Source: Telopea speciosissima
Lineage: Eukaryota > Streptophyta > Magnoliopsida > Proteales > Proteaceae
NCBI RefSeq assembly: GCF_018873765.1
Contig: NC_057923.1
Coordinates: 9,746,413-9,810,412, forward strand
Reading direction: 5' to 3'
Length of the DNA: 64,000 nucleotides
In this document: positions 32,147-47,100 of the stretch, piece after piece
How the letters are laid out: every line of letters begins with the position of its first letter
How positions within the stretch are numbered: position 1 is the stretch's first letter
The notes under the pieces: generated by a model
Database searches by the model: none
Seen by the model: the letters and a program-made list of their open reading frames with translations, nothing else
Told to the model about the DNA's origin: nothing
Position numbers and translations under genes: made by a program

Positions 32147-35100
32147 ATGGGTTGGCAGAAAATGGCGAAGCCTGCCCTTAGCTTCAAGCTTCTGTGTATA
32201 GTTTCAACTCTCTGTTTCGTTGTTTTAATCGATTTTGCAGGTTCAGAGATCATATTTGAGGAACGATTCGATGGTAACTTATGAGCTTAACTCTCCTTCC
32301 ACTTCTAACATCACTCACTCACTCAATCCATTTCTTTTCACTTCTCTGATTTCTGGATCTCTGTTTAAAAATTCTCTCTTTTGGCAAATTCATGATTTGA
32401 ACTTCTGCTGTTTACTCTTATTTAATTGGTTTTTAAATTCAATTATAGCTTTTTCTTTTTTTGGATATTTTGATTTCTACTTTTGCTAGTTCCAGAACGA
32501 GCTTCTATTTTAATTTAGTAGGTAATTAATCTACCAACTACACTAGGCATTTGTTCTCGAAATTATTTTAAATTGCCCATGCAGGTGTCGAACCAAAAAA
32601 AGAAGAAGTGATTTTATTGCAATAAAATGGGATCTTTGGCCTGGATTTAGCAAGAGTACAAGTTAAAGAAGCTTCTTGCTTGTCTACTAGTCGTCTTTCT
32701 TAGTTTCTTTTTCATTTTGAAGTACTTCTGGATTCTTTCTCTTTCTCTCTGTCTATTCCTATGTCGTGTGTATGTCCTAATTATATGTATATTTGCTAAT
32801 ACTGCTACAGATGGGTGGGAGAGTCGTTGGGTTAAATCAGACTGGAAAAGGAGTGAGGGCAAAGCTGGTTATTTTAAGCACACAGCGGGCAAGTGGTCTG
32901 GAGATCCTGATGATAAAGGTGAGCAAATTCAAGATAAGCTCTGAGGTCAACTAGTAGTCCACTTGATCCCGAGATTTGGATTGGCGGGTCATCTCTTGGA
33001 TGGTTCATTATCCTCAAATAATGCTAATTGGGTAGTTTATATGGTCAACGGAGTGTAGTTTTCATTTAAACAATGAAGATCATAAAAATGATCAAATGGC
33101 TTGGTTTGACCATCAATGGCTCTCCCTAACTTGGTTTAGTGTAGTTACAAGACTTTTATTATGTATACTTCTTGCAGGTATCCAGACATCAACCGATGCC
33201 AGACATTTTGCAATATCAGCAAAAATACCAGAGTTCAGTAATAAGGACAGAACTTTGGTGCTCCAGTATTCTGTGAAGTTGGAGCAGGATATTGAATGTG
33301 GTGGTGCCTATATTAAGCTTCTATCTGCTTATGTCAATCAGAAGAAATTTGGTGGTGATACACCTTACAGGTTTGATATTTTTTTTCTGAAAAATTATAC
33401 CAACCCTTTTTACCATATATCTTTCTGAGTTACTTTTAGGAACTCTCTGTGTCTCAAACATGGTTTGAGCACCTGTTACTGTTTACACGCTGTTTATCTT
33501 TTCTGGTCATCTTAATATAATTTCCTGTTTTTTTAAACCTTAATGGTCTAACCGTTATTGTCAATAACTGTACAGATATGATTGTTGTAGGGGTTTGTGG
33601 CTAAATTTCCCCTATTCTTTCCTTTTCCTTCCCCCCTTCCCCCCTTCCCTTCTCCCTGAACTTTTTTCTCTATGATTATGTAATACTAGCATGTTTGCCT
33701 GTGTTGTGTTAAATCTACTCTCTGTTAATGGTGAAAGGGAGATAATTTTCAATGCAATAGAAAATATCTAGTTTTGAGAAATGCAAACGTTAACTATCTA
33801 TAGTTTTTAACTTTTTATTTATTTATTTTTCTGAAAACTACCCAAAATTTTGATCTTCACAATATAAGAGAGCTGTATAAATAAGGAAGAAGTATTGTAA
33901 ATATACTAAATGAATTGTCAACTAGGCTACCTCTTGAATAGAGAAATCCACCTGTTTATATGCCAATTTTGGATTTGGTAGATTGAGATCATTTGAGTAT
34001 CTCTTTGAGGTTCATTTTCTCATATATCTAGATTTTGTTTCATTATTTGAGGTTCATTTTCTCACAATAGGGGCATAAAACTATTGAGTCTTATTGTGAA
34101 ATTATGGGAGAGGATTATTGAAACCAATCCAAGACCGTTGTCACGGCGGTTAGGCAACCCAAAGCGTTGGAGAGGGTAAAAAATCAAGGTGGCACCAAGT
34201 AGGTGGACAAGGTGGCCAAGACGACTGCCTAGGCGACCAAGGCGCCCAAGTCAACCAAAGCGCGTGGACGCCTAGGCGGCGCCTAGGCGATGCCTTGACG
34301 ACTATGTCTGAGACAATAAACTACTATTATGGAGAACCCTTTATGCCAGGAAGATCCACGACATAAGCTATTTACGTAGGAGACTCATGGAAAAATTTAG
34401 AGATTGCAAGAATGATCTCCATATGGTCTTTATTGACTTAGAAAAAGCTTATAATAGTGTCCCTAGAGAGTTAATTTGGCGAGTTCTAGAGAAGAGAAGT
34501 GTTTCAAGTAGATATGTGGACATAATTGAAGATATGTATGATAGTGTGGTGACTAGTGTAAGAACTGTTGGGGGGGGGGTTCAAGGTAGTGAATTCCCAA
34601 TTACAATTGGGTTACATTGAGGATCAATTTTAACCCCTTTTTTGATTGCACTTATCATGGATGATTTAACTAGTGACTTTCAAGATGAGGTTCCTTGGTG
34701 TATGCTATTGGTTGATGATATTGTTTTGGTGGATGAGACAAAAGCAGGGATTAATGCCAAGTTAGAGTTATGGAGATCGACCTTGGAATCAAAAGTTTTT
34801 AAGAGAAGAACGAAGATGGAACATAGGGTGTGTAACTTTAGTTACACTAGGACGAATAATGAGGTGGTGAAATTTGATGAGAGGGAGATTCCACAAAGTG
34901 ATTATTTTAAGTATCTGGGCTCAATCATATATTCATAAGATGATATAGAGGATGATGTTTCACAGAGAATAAAATAGAATGGTTAAGTGCAGAGGTGTGT
35001 CCGGAGTATTGTGTGATCGATGTATTCCTTAAGACAGTCATACAACTGGCTATGATGTATGGTGCGGAATGTTGGGTAGTTAAGAAACGTCATATAGATA

Positions 35101-38100
35101 AACTCAGTGTAGCGGAGATGAGAATGTTAAGTTGGATGAATGGCAAAACTAGGAAGGATAAAGTAAGGAATGATCATATTAGAGCTGATTTGGGAGTAGC
35201 TCCAATACATGATAAACTACGTGAAAGTCGTTTGAGGTGGTGTGGCCATGTTCAGCAGAGGCCTTTGGATGCCCCAATGCGGAGGAGTGATTGGATTGAA
35301 GGAACTAAAAGAGCTAGGGGTAGACCTTAAATGATCCTAGGAGAAGTGGTGAGGAAAGACATGCATAGCTTATGTCTTGTATCAAGTATGACCTCGAATA
35401 GAGCTGATTGGAGGGCAAGGATCCATGTAGCCGACCTCATTTAGTTGGGATAAGGCTGAGTTGTTGCTGTTGTTGAGAAATTCGTTCGTCTTATTCTTAT
35501 TACTGGCAGGTTATATCATCAAAAATATTCCTGAAAAGTCAAACTATTAGATCTATGCGTTTAAGAAGGAGAGGGAATCAATTTATGTGAGTTGCAATTT
35601 AGTGGAGGCACTTGGATGACATAATAACAACACCTTTGCTGTTTGAGTGGCCACTGATATTTGAGTACCTTGAAACAACAATTAAGTGAAGTTTGGTAGC
35701 ATTGTCTGCAGTAGACCTGCACACAAATTGAGGACCAAATTAGGCAGGAGGACCAATCCATGAACTGCACTCTCAAAGGATGTCATTGAGCTTCTCAGTT
35801 TACCCTCTGCAATCAGAAAAATATAGAGAGATGTCCACATAACTTTTTCTGCACCATCAGTGTTAATAGACTTATTCTTTAATAACTTCTCTGATTCTTT
35901 CCTCTCTAATGCTCCACTGATTAGCCAAAACTGAACTTTGTGAAGACCATAACCCTGATTTGTAAATGTAGATTGAAAACTTAGTCAGATGACATCCCAC
36001 ATTCACACAAGTAGGAATAGATATTATTTGTACACATGTATATTCTTTCATCATAAGATATGTAAATAGCCCAACTACCCAGTGATAATTGTGCTACCAA
36101 TGGTAAGGCACCAATCTAACAATTCTAACCTCATGATCCTATTCTCTTACCATTGTTAAGTTTGACTTATTGGTGTCTTATTCATATTGACTTTCTTTAT
36201 ACAATCTAAAAGGCTTTTGTGAATGTCAATTGCAAAATATCCGAAGTTTCACATTATTCTGGTTGACATTTTAAGATTTATTAAGATATACCCAAGATTT
36301 TATACAATGTTGTATGGAAATGTTGAAATCTCTACAACTTGAATCAAGCATATGTCAACCACCAAGTGTCATATTTCTCCATTAAACCCCTAAAGGTGTG
36401 CTAAGGATATTATGGTGTTAGAAGTGGTTTGATAACTATAAATGATTTGGCGTTTGAAATTTATTAGGTTGAACCCAATTCAGGTGAACAAAGCCCTATC
36501 CATCAATTGTATGGTCAGCTACACCAATCATGCACCACTGTTCTGCTTCATCGAGTGCATTTCTTTGTATTTTCTTTATGTAAGTCCATCTCTTTTTCCA
36601 GGATCTGAAGTAAAGAAGTCTTCACTACCTCGACCACTGACTTTGATGTAGGCAGCCCCTGAATATTTGGATTTTTTAACTTTGATGTAGGTGTAGGGTT
36701 CCAAAACATTGTTGCCTTCAGGTAGTTAAATCAACATAGCTGCAAGCCAGAGAAAGTCAGATGGGCTAGGGTGAAGGGAAGGGGAGTCCTGGTAGCACTA
36801 GGAGTGCTTAAACTAGTATTACCCTTTAAGGAAAAGGATATTAATGAATAGGATAGGGTAAGGTTAGTGAAACTAGGTCTCTTAATGTTTAATGACATGG
36901 AATGGATTCTGTTACAGAGTAACAGAACATGGAAAATAAGTGGAAACAGTCCCATTCAGCTAGGATTTAGGTAGGTACAGAGCAGTATGTTAAGGGTTTA
37001 GTAGACATGTAATGGAAGTAGATGAAAGTTTAGTGGTAAAAATAACGGATACAAAAGCTGATTGTGGGAGTTGGGAGGAGATGAAAAAAAAAAAAAACTA
37101 AAAAAAAAAATAGAAAGTAGAAAAGAAGAGAATAACATGAGAGGTAACTCCTGACATATCTATTTCTGGGAAGGGCAATAGTACAAAGCTTTGAGAAATC
37201 ATCGCTTCACTCCTCCTAAAATTTTTCTGAGTACATATGTATGTATTTTCTTCCAGCCAAAGTCATTTGATAACTACGGTTATCTTATTGCTTGCCCTGC
37301 TCATCACCTACTAAATTCAAGTCAAACTAAAAGTTGGAAACCTCTCTCACTGTACGGTACCTGGACTAAATTGAGTGAATATCTAGAAGTTTTTATAAAT
37401 TATAATAAGAATAATTTTTTAGGGAAATGGAAGATAAAATAATGGAAAATATCAGGCACGTTAAGGTTAGTGAAATTACGTTTTGGTGAAATCAAATAAG
37501 GACTAATGGGCTGGAATAGATTCAGCTACAGGGTACAAGAAAATGGAAACATGTAAAACTGGCGTTATAGGATTAGGCTGTGTTTGGCTGTCTAGAGAGT
37601 GGGGAACTGTGTGAAAGTGAAAGTATAGGAGAATTTAGTAAAGGAATGACATTTTTTTTTCACACTGATGTTTGCCTGTGCTAAGAAGTGCAAGAAAATG
37701 AATGTGACCCAACCCTTGCATAGGTTCCTTTCTTTCTAATGAAAATTTAACCATTTTGGTGGGATTCTTCAATCTCTCCTTTGGAAGAATGAGAAAGTTG
37801 GTGAGAAAAGAACTATTCCTGAGACTCCCACTTTCTCAAACAGCCAAACAACAAAAAGTGTGGGAAAGTAGTTAAAAACCTTTTCACACACTTTCTCTTG
37901 CTTTCTAGACAACTGGCTACAATGGGATTTAGGTGGGTATGGAAAGGTCTGAGTAGGGTTTATAGGCATTTGAAAAAAGTGGTGGATAAAGGATTAATAT
38001 TGAAAATAATGGAGAAAACTAGCTGGTTCTAGGGGCTGGAAGATTTGCAGAAAATATAGCAACAAATAGAAAATACTGAAGGAAGAGGAAGAAGGTTAGA

Positions 38101-41100
38101 GCTGATTCACATTGGAATCCATTTCCGTGAAGGGTGTGTGAATTAAAATAGAAACAGCACACAGCTTAGAAAAAAAAAGATTTCTTCTAAACTTTGTATG
38201 GTTCATGGGATATACTTATATAGTTTCTGGGAAATTCCTTTTCCTAACTTATAACCTACTAAAGAAAAGTCTGACTCAAAGTTGAAATTTGTATGTATGG
38301 TATTTTCCTCGCCCAAGGTCAATGATAAATTGATAGTTAGGACTCTCATAACCTACTAAAATAGGGCAACTCAAATATTAAAACCTCTTTCAAACAATCT
38401 CGCAAGCCTAGAAAGGCCTATCATTATCAAAAATACAAATAGACCACAAAAGAAACAAAAGCCCCCTAATTACCTTACATGTACTGAATAAAAAATTACC
38501 ACTATAACTTGAACTCGAACTTAACATTTATTGACCATAATTCTTAATCTACATAAACTGTAAGAAAACTGTTTTTAGTTTAATATCCTGCTTATTGAAC
38601 CCTATCTGGTGACATGAACTTTATTAAGAACACTTTGTGCTCCACAAACTAAAAATTACAGAAAGGTCTTCTCCAGTTGTTGCATACCCATGCAATAAAC
38701 CCCTTCCCCTTCTGCATTAGTGCCAAAACTGGCATCTCACTCAATCTGGGTATTTATCTATACACAAAAAACGACCCTTGAAGCTTTACTATATGCACTT
38801 CATTATCAAGGCCACCGGGACGCTTTTGTTTTTCCTCGTGGTCATTGGCTGGTTTCTTGCTATCTGGTGATTGATGTGGTTTCCTGGTTTATGTGTTATG
38901 ACAAATAAATTTTGATTCCTCACCTGTGATTTTACTTAATGCAGTGTAATGTTTGGACCAGATATATGTGGCACACAGACGAAGAAGCTCCATCTTATAC
39001 TTTCCTATCAGGGACAGAATTATCCTATCAAGAAGGATCTGCAATGTGAAACAGACAAATTGACTCATTTTTATACATTTATTCTTAGGCCAGATGCTAC
39101 TTATAGTCTCCTCGTTGACAACAGAGAAAGAGAATCTGGAAGCATGTACACAGACTGGGACATTCTTCCTCCTCGAAAAATTAGGGACGTCAATGCAAAA
39201 AAGGTTTGATTTTGGAGTTGTAGAATATAGAGTTTTCTAGCCATGATCCTTTGATATATTATGATCATTTCTTGGACTTTTTACTTTATAAATTTTTGGC
39301 AGTTGTAAATTTAAAAGGGCACTGAGAAATTGGTGCTTGATAGTAATGGGTGACGAGAGAAGCTAGGATATGTTATCTAGCTATAGTAGCTTTCAAAGTT
39401 CTTCGTTTTTGCATTTTCATTGGCAGAACAGACATTCAACATCTCAGTGCTTCCTGGTCTAATTTGCATTTCTGTTAACAGCCTGCAGACTGGGATGATA
39501 GGGAGTACATTGATGATCCTAATGCTGTCAAGCCAGAGGTATTGTATTGTGTATTTCATTTAGTTGTTTCAACAGCATTGGATATTCATTGGATCAAATA
39601 ACTTGGTGTTATGAATCTGTGTTGACACTGCAGGGATATAATTCAATTCCAGCTGAAATTCCTGATCCCAAGGCTAAAGAGGTTTGTAGATTGCTTTTGA
39701 GACATAATATATTTTGCAAAGAAAAGCTATGATAATTGGATACTCAATAATTCATGGAGATTGATGTAGATAAATCACGTAAATGGGCTTATTTTATTAT
39801 AATAAGTCATGTGTTGGGTCATGTGTTGGGCCTTTAGTCCAATGGGTTTTCTTTGTAATATGCCACTTTAATGGGCCTAAAATAGGATAGAAGGTAGGAA
39901 TACATGATTTTTAGTCTAGTTTGGGTGGTTTTATTTCATTACTATTTATATCTTTACATGTAAAGGTTGGATGAAGTCTTGTCTGAATAGAACTCTTTCT
40001 CCTAGTTTGGATAGAGTTTTAGTCATGTGAGATACCTATTAGATAAGATACTGTGGATCCATCCCTTCCATCGGAAGAAGAGGAGTACTACTCGACCAAC
40101 GGCTGAGGAGCAGACATCGGGGCCACCCCAATGAACATCATGTAGATTCCTGGAAGGGAAGTTGTTAAAAAATTCATAGTTTTAGTCATGTAGGACACCT
40201 ATTCCTACTTCGGAAGAAGTTTCCTGCTTCCTTGTTTCCTATTTCAGTTTCTATAGCATTGCAAGGCTTCATAAGGCCCCCCCCCCCCCCGCACGGTTTA
40301 TTCAATTAAAGAAAGCTTTGCTTCCTCAAGTTTTGTGGTGAATCAGAATTCTGTTGTGGTGATTCAACAGGCCCGGTTGTGGTGATTTAACTGATTGGTT
40401 GGTGGTGATTCCAGCCTAGGCCTTGTGTGGGGATTCCTAGGTCATATGCTCCCTTCTTCCCATCTTCTTCTTATCTTTTTAAGTTGCTGAAACAGAGGTT
40501 AGTACAGATTTTTTTTAGTTTCTGATTTGCTTGTTTGAGTACATTACTTAATCCTCCATTAGTGCTCCAGCAATATCAGCATATTCTGACCATCAAATGC
40601 TCCTGTTTTTGAGTTTCCTTGATCAAGTGGAATTCTTCATTATCTCCAATTCCACTATCAGAATTGACTGAGAGATTGTTCCTCTAGTTTTCCTAGTCTT
40701 TCAACCAGTCTTTGAGCTTTTCTGAGTTGTGCTTGTTAAGATAATGGATTTCTCTATATTCTGGTTCTTTATTCTGAGTTTTCCATTGTATGTTTCCGAA
40801 ATAGATGTGACGCAATCCTGGCTTATTAAACCCTAAATTTGGGTTGCTATAGGCCCTCAAGTTGATAAGTAACTCAAATTGAACGATTAATGACAATTTC
40901 ATAATCATTCAGAACAATTTAGGACTTTTTGGGAAGCAGACAGAAGTTAGGACGGAGTAGTAAATAAACTTAAAGGTAATGGACAAATCTGGATTTATGC
41001 CTTAGAAGTGGGGATGATTTGTAAAAGGGATCAGAAATTGGAGGGGCTTTTGGTGAATAAATGCCATAAAACCAGCCTTTAGTGGTAAGGCTTCTTGATT

Positions 41101-44100
41101 TCATCAGCAAGTTATAACTCATATGGAACCCAGTCAAACTTAAATCTGGGAATAGGTTCATAACTCAGAATCCTATTGAGGGATTCCAACAAGATGCCAG
41201 CTAACCAACTGTAAGATTAATAAAAATTATCTGAAATCAGAGGGAGCGGTATTCAGAGAGCAGATTCGAAGATTTGGTCAGAGCTTCCAATTGTGACCAG
41301 ATTTTGAACCCAAAATTTACAAGTTGGGTCAGTTCTCATTACCAAGATCACCTCCTAAAATCTGGAGTTGATCCTATGAGAACCAGAAGAGATTGGACTC
41401 AAAGTTAGGGGCTGACCCAAACAGAGTTCAACTGAGAAATCAAAAGAAAACTTAAACAGAATAGGAAGAAACGAGGAAGTAAGAAGTAAAGAAAGAAGAT
41501 GATGAAGAATAACAAGGTTAATGGAAGGAATGAAGGGGAAAATAGGAAAAATCGCACCTGAAACAAGTGAGGAGCTTAGAGGAGAGGAAATAGATGCAAA
41601 TCCACTGCTCTTGCCATTAACACTATGAAAAAACTTCATTTAAAATAAAAATCCTATATCCATCGGTGCTTTTATATATAAGAGAAAGAAAACAAAGTCC
41701 TATTTGTACTCTAAACAGGAAGAAGAGTTTGAAACAAACCAGAAAGGATCATATGCACGTACGTTTAGGAGAACGTACATCTGAGCATAGTTGTCACAGC
41801 GTCTAGACAATCCAAGGCGGTGGAGAGGATCAAAATTCAAGGCGACCAAGGCGCCTGGGCGACGCCTTGATAACTATGCATCTGAGAGGTAACCACCTGT
41901 CCTTTTTGTTTCCATAAATACCCCTCCTCCCCTTGTAAATGGCAAAAATCGGACAGGTGGTTACCTCTCAGAACAGAATAGGACTGAATACATAGCCCTA
42001 TTGGACAGGTGGTTACCTCTCCACGGTTGCTGAACAGAATTAAAATATTATTTGTCAACATACAAAAAATAACCCTAACAATCAAAAAAAATTTCTACTT
42101 GCCCCTATTGGATGTAACTGCATCAAGATGTTTGTAGTTTTCTGATTTAAGTTCGGAGTCAGCATATTAACCTATTAGAGCTGCTGATATTCTGTTACTA
42201 TTATTCCAGTCTAAAGTGTTTGATTGATTGCTGATTCTACTTGTTTAAATCATCCATCGAGTATTCTGTTTTGAGACTTCCTATTCTCAGTAGGAGTCTG
42301 CTGTGATCTCACATCCAGCCATTGGATTGCCCTGAATTTTTGGTATAATATTCTGCCTATATATTCAGACCTTCATTCCAGGTTTAACTCAGATCAGATT
42401 CGTGGATTTGGTACAATTAGAATTCTCCTGAAATCTGGGAAATAAAAATAGTCTGCGATTCTCCTGAAATCTGGGAAATTACCTAAGTCTGCGAGTCTGG
42501 TTTTTGGTTCTGAATCCTTCTTTTGATGACTTGAACCTACATTAGAGATTTGACACAAAAGTAGGATGTCTGACCCTCATATATCATAGTTCCTCTCCCC
42601 CCTCCCACCCCCCCCCCCTAACCCAAAAAAAAAAACTTTTTTTGTGGATTTGTATCTGGTTACACATTGGGATATAGCATGCCATGGACTTAAATTGATG
42701 CCTTTGTTCAGCCTGACACCTGGGATGAAGAAGAGGATGGTATATGGAAGCGGCCAAAGATACCAAACCCAGCATACAAAGGACCATGGAAGCCCAAGGT
42801 ATTCTATTAGTTCATTTAAGTAACAGAAAAGGGACGCTTCATATTCTGTATGTTCTTTTGAAAAAAAAAAGGCACCTGACAATTGTTATTAATGCAGTTT
42901 TCCTGTTCAGTTCCTAATTAGTGATTTGCTTGTTGATAATCAGAAAATTAAGAACCCCAACTACAACGGCAAGTGGAAGATTCCATGGATTGACAACCCA
43001 GGTACGTCTGTTTCTTTCTTGGTGAAGTTTAAGGGGACAAATGGTGAAGTATTTCATCATCAATTATGAAAATAAGAATAATATGCCGAGTATAAAATGA
43101 AATGAAAAGAAACCTGAAGAGAAGAAAAACAACTTTTAATGGGTTCACGTATTTTTATGTAGAATTTGATGACGATCCTGATCTTTATGTGCTGAAGCCA
43201 GTCAAATATGTGGGAATTGAAGTTTGGCAGGTAAGAGAATTTTATTCATTTTAATGGTTTCTTTACTGATGCCAACAAAATAGCAACAGCTCTCAGGCAT
43301 GCAATCACAGGAATTTGACTACACATTAATGATCATGTACTTGAACTGTAGTAGAAAATTAACTTTACTTTTCATTATCACAATTTAGTGGATTCAATGG
43401 GGAACATGTTCAGAGACTCACATATAGTGATAAACTTTTTTTTTTTTTTTTTTAAAGTAAATAAGTTTGTCAGAGGATTATTAATAGAGGTACAAAATCC
43501 CTCAACAAGGAATGAAAACAGCCACCCTCAACAAAAGGAGACACAGACAAGATCACAAGAATGATAGCATAACCAGATTAGTCAGCCAAGGGAAAATAAT
43601 AATATAATCCGAACTTGAACTTAACCTATGAACCCCCTTGCTTGGCCAACAGATCTGCCATGCCATTACCTGTCCTTGGCTTCCCATGGAATGATAGTTC
43701 ACCTGAGAAGCATGGGTGCTTTTATGCATCTAATAACATGTACAAATATCCATGGGCATCTTTATTGAAAGCCAACCAAGCAATAATAGTCTCTGTCCCC
43801 CATACTGTTATCAGACCCTCTGTTCCAACTTCTAACATGTTCCAAAATCATCCTGCCAGAGAAAATTCTGCTCTAAAAGAATTCCCAAAGCCTATGAAGC
43901 CTGAATAAACCTCACAAAACAGAATGTATCAAAGGTCCTGGTTTAGTCCGAAACGGCATGGGAAGTGGTCAAAGAGTGAGTAAAGTTTCTTAAATTCAAG
44001 AATTCCATTTCATGATTATGGAATCTGGTGGCATTCATGCAATTTTGTCACATACTCTTGAGACAGTTCCCCTACTTGCTTGGGTTGAAACATATTTAGT

Positions 44101-47100
44101 GACATGGATGGTATCTCCTGTATCACTAGTAAACATCTATATGACTATATCTACCACGTGGCAAGTTGTGATCGGTTCTAGTTTTCACAAACAGTTACTA
44201 AGGATATTTAAAAAATCCTAACAGAAACGGAAATCTAGGGTCTGCGTAAATTTCTTTCGGCACACCGTTTACATGGACAATTTACGGGCATGAATAGGAT
44301 CTGGAGTAGAATTTAATGGGTTACAACTTGAGTGGCTTATCTATACTGGTCAACACTACTTTATTCTTCTGGATGGTGGAACCATTGTTGGTCCATAGTT
44401 CTTTTGTATCCTAGTGCTAAGAAATAATATTCTCCTAAAGGTCAGCTTCCTCAGCCAAATATATAGAATGGGAGTTGGTTGCATACTTGATCCTGGCCAG
44501 ATTGAATGCAGGCTGCCTGCTAATTTCCTTGTTGATCAACTTGTCCATGAGCATTGAAAAATATTTAGTGGTGTTTGCTATGGTTGAAATTTAATGATTC
44601 AATGGAATGCAGGTTAAGGCTGGTTCAGTTTTTGATAATGTTCTGATTTGCGACGACCCTGAGTACGCCAAACAAGTTGTGGAGGATATATGGGCCAAGA
44701 ATAGGGAGGTGAGTCCTTTCAGTTTATATCTCTTACATAAAAAGGTGAAGAAGTCTCTACTGCTTAATTTGAGTTATGTAGATGTCTAAGTTGCAGAATT
44801 TTGATGTGTTGAAATTTCAGGCTGAAAAAGAGGCCTTTGAGGAAGCTGAGAAAGTGAGGCGAGCTCGTGAAGAAGAGGTATTTTTTAGTGCAATGTCATA
44901 TCCTCACAGTTTGAGGCTTTGAGCCATAGCTCAATTTGGCAGTTGTTTATGAAGGAAGCATGCAACTCTGGTGGGTTTGGTCTGGCTCAGGCCAACCCAG
45001 GGTTATTAGCACTGGGTTAGGGATCAAACAGTCAAAGTGGCTGGTTCACAGTCTGACTCAACAGGGTTTTGCTCAGCAACTCTAGAAAAACCCAGTGAAG
45101 GGTAATTCAACTACCACCCAGTGCTGACTGGTTCTCAAAAATGTTGTTCCTTGAGAACCACTTCCTAGGTGTTTAGTGTTAACCCAATTTGCAGCTTTTC
45201 CTGTCCAGTTCTCAAGTCCACGCATAGTTGTCAAAGCGTCTAAGCAACCCTAGGCATTGGAGGAGGGAAAAAAAAAAAATCAAAGTGACACCAGGGCGAC
45301 TTTGTCACCAAGGCGATGCCTTGACAACTATGATACCACAGCTGACCTAACAACTTAAGAGTCAATCAGTAATTGTATCCAGTCCTGTAATTAACTTCAG
45401 GTGCTCAACCACTGCCCAGTCCATACTGACCAGAGTGCTCCCTAGCCTTGGGTTTATTTTGTGGGTTAACTCCTGATGCTTTCAGGCTTTCATTGCAGTA
45501 TTATATAAAGCCAAAAGCAATTAAATTGAGCACCATATGGTCCTAAAATGCATCCTTTACATGCAGAGAATGATTTGATATTGTCACCACGTGGAACACT
45601 TCTGTAGTTTCTATAATGAAAAGAGCATATACTGTAACATGCATCATTGGGCTGCTTTGCCTTGGCTTCAGGCCAAGCCAAACTTGAGGCCAATAAATGT
45701 TAGTGAGCATGTTAGACTGGGTTGAGTCATTTTGGCTTGACTGAGCTGTCTATGATGCAGCCCTATTGCAGCATTGATTTTTGACATAAACTAAAGATAT
45801 TCCGACTGATAATAGAAACCGTATGCAGGAAGCTCAAAGAGCAAGAGAGGAAGGTGAGCGAAGGAGGAGGGAGAGGGGTCATGATCGACGATACCGGGAT
45901 AAGGAGCGTTATAGGGAAAGATACAAGCGGGTATGGAATCTCATTGCCTTTTGTGCTTTATCTTTTGTTAACAGCTATATAGGTATTCATATTTTTTATA
46001 GCTGCTGACTTGTCATGTCTTAATTGCTGTGTGCTTAATCTACCTCCAATTGTCTTGTTTGTGACCCAATTTCATAGTGACAAATTTACTATTATCAAGA
46101 ATTGTGGACGTTATTTTATAGGCATTAATTCATCACTTCAGTTGTTTGTCTTTATTGAATCAAACTTGTGGTCGTGTACTGAATCAACTTAACGGGTAAG
46201 ACTGGTCAAAATATTGAACTATGCGATATGATGGCCCCTACTGGTTCATTTTGGTATATGTTTGCCAACTTTTTAAAGCATGCTTTTCTTAGAGTATGAA
46301 TTCTTGCTGAACTCCAAAAATAGTTATTTGTTTCAAATTTGCCAATACAGTGATACACACTAAAATTTTAGCTGGTTAGCAGGTTAAGGTGGAAACATCG
46401 TAACCATTTACATGTCTTGGAATCCATTTCCTGTAGACACTACATGCATTCTCTTCAGCGGAAGTGAGGGACACTCTTTTCTTGCTACCTTAGGCTACAA
46501 TATAGCATATAGGAGATGCTATATTAATCCAGTTATTCCGGTATACCATCCTTCCCTCCCCCCTAAAAAGAAAAAAAACCCTACTGCTACTCTGCTAGAT
46601 GTGGCTCAAGTGGCTTTTCACCTCAGTTTTGTGTTTTGTTCAGAGTTTCACCTTACTGCCACCTAAATACATAGTCCTAGCTAATTAAAATAAAGCTTTT
46701 GTGGATCTAGATAATCTTTTTCATGGTGTGGCAGTTAATATCCTTACTAAGTTTCTGATACTAAAGCTTACTGGACTTTTCCTGGCTCTGTTAAATCTCT
46801 AAACTGTTTATTTATGATCTAGTGGCGTGTTTTATGTGTGATGAAATCAGTATACATTTCTGTGTTGAAATGTAAATTTTAACTTGAGAGGCTTCTTTTG
46901 CAGGGCGATCGCCGTGATTACTTGGATGACTACCATGTAAGCATTCGAACAATAGATATTTTACATTTCCATTAACAAGCTGTTTTAGGACATTTTGTAG
47001 ATCATATGGGCTGCAGCATTACCGTTTATCTGATTCCACTATGTAGAAAAAAGATCCCTCTGGTTTAACCGGTGTGTTATGAACTAGGGTGCTGCAATTT

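Larger units (their letters stand above)
39762..42544 (+). mobile_element. LTR-like element, TGATGTAG...CTACATTA family, copy 2
   Basis: It starts TGATGTAGATAAATCACG and ends TTGAACCTACATTA; GAGAT at 39757-39761 and 42545-42549 is a perfect 5-bp target duplication. The termini match the element at 17740-19199. The 2,783 bp show no reverse transcriptase or gag and no internal pair of LTRs that I can see, so a large solo LTR enlarged by nested insertions (MITEs at 41784-41974, a C16 run at 40279) is the best reading. It fills CRT3 intron 6. The minus-strand ORF at 41355-41639 is low-complexity and not believed. Confidence 0.7.

Noticed and set aside
41355-41639. 94-aa minus-strand ORF
   Set aside because: Serine/leucine-rich low-complexity frame inside an LTR-like element.
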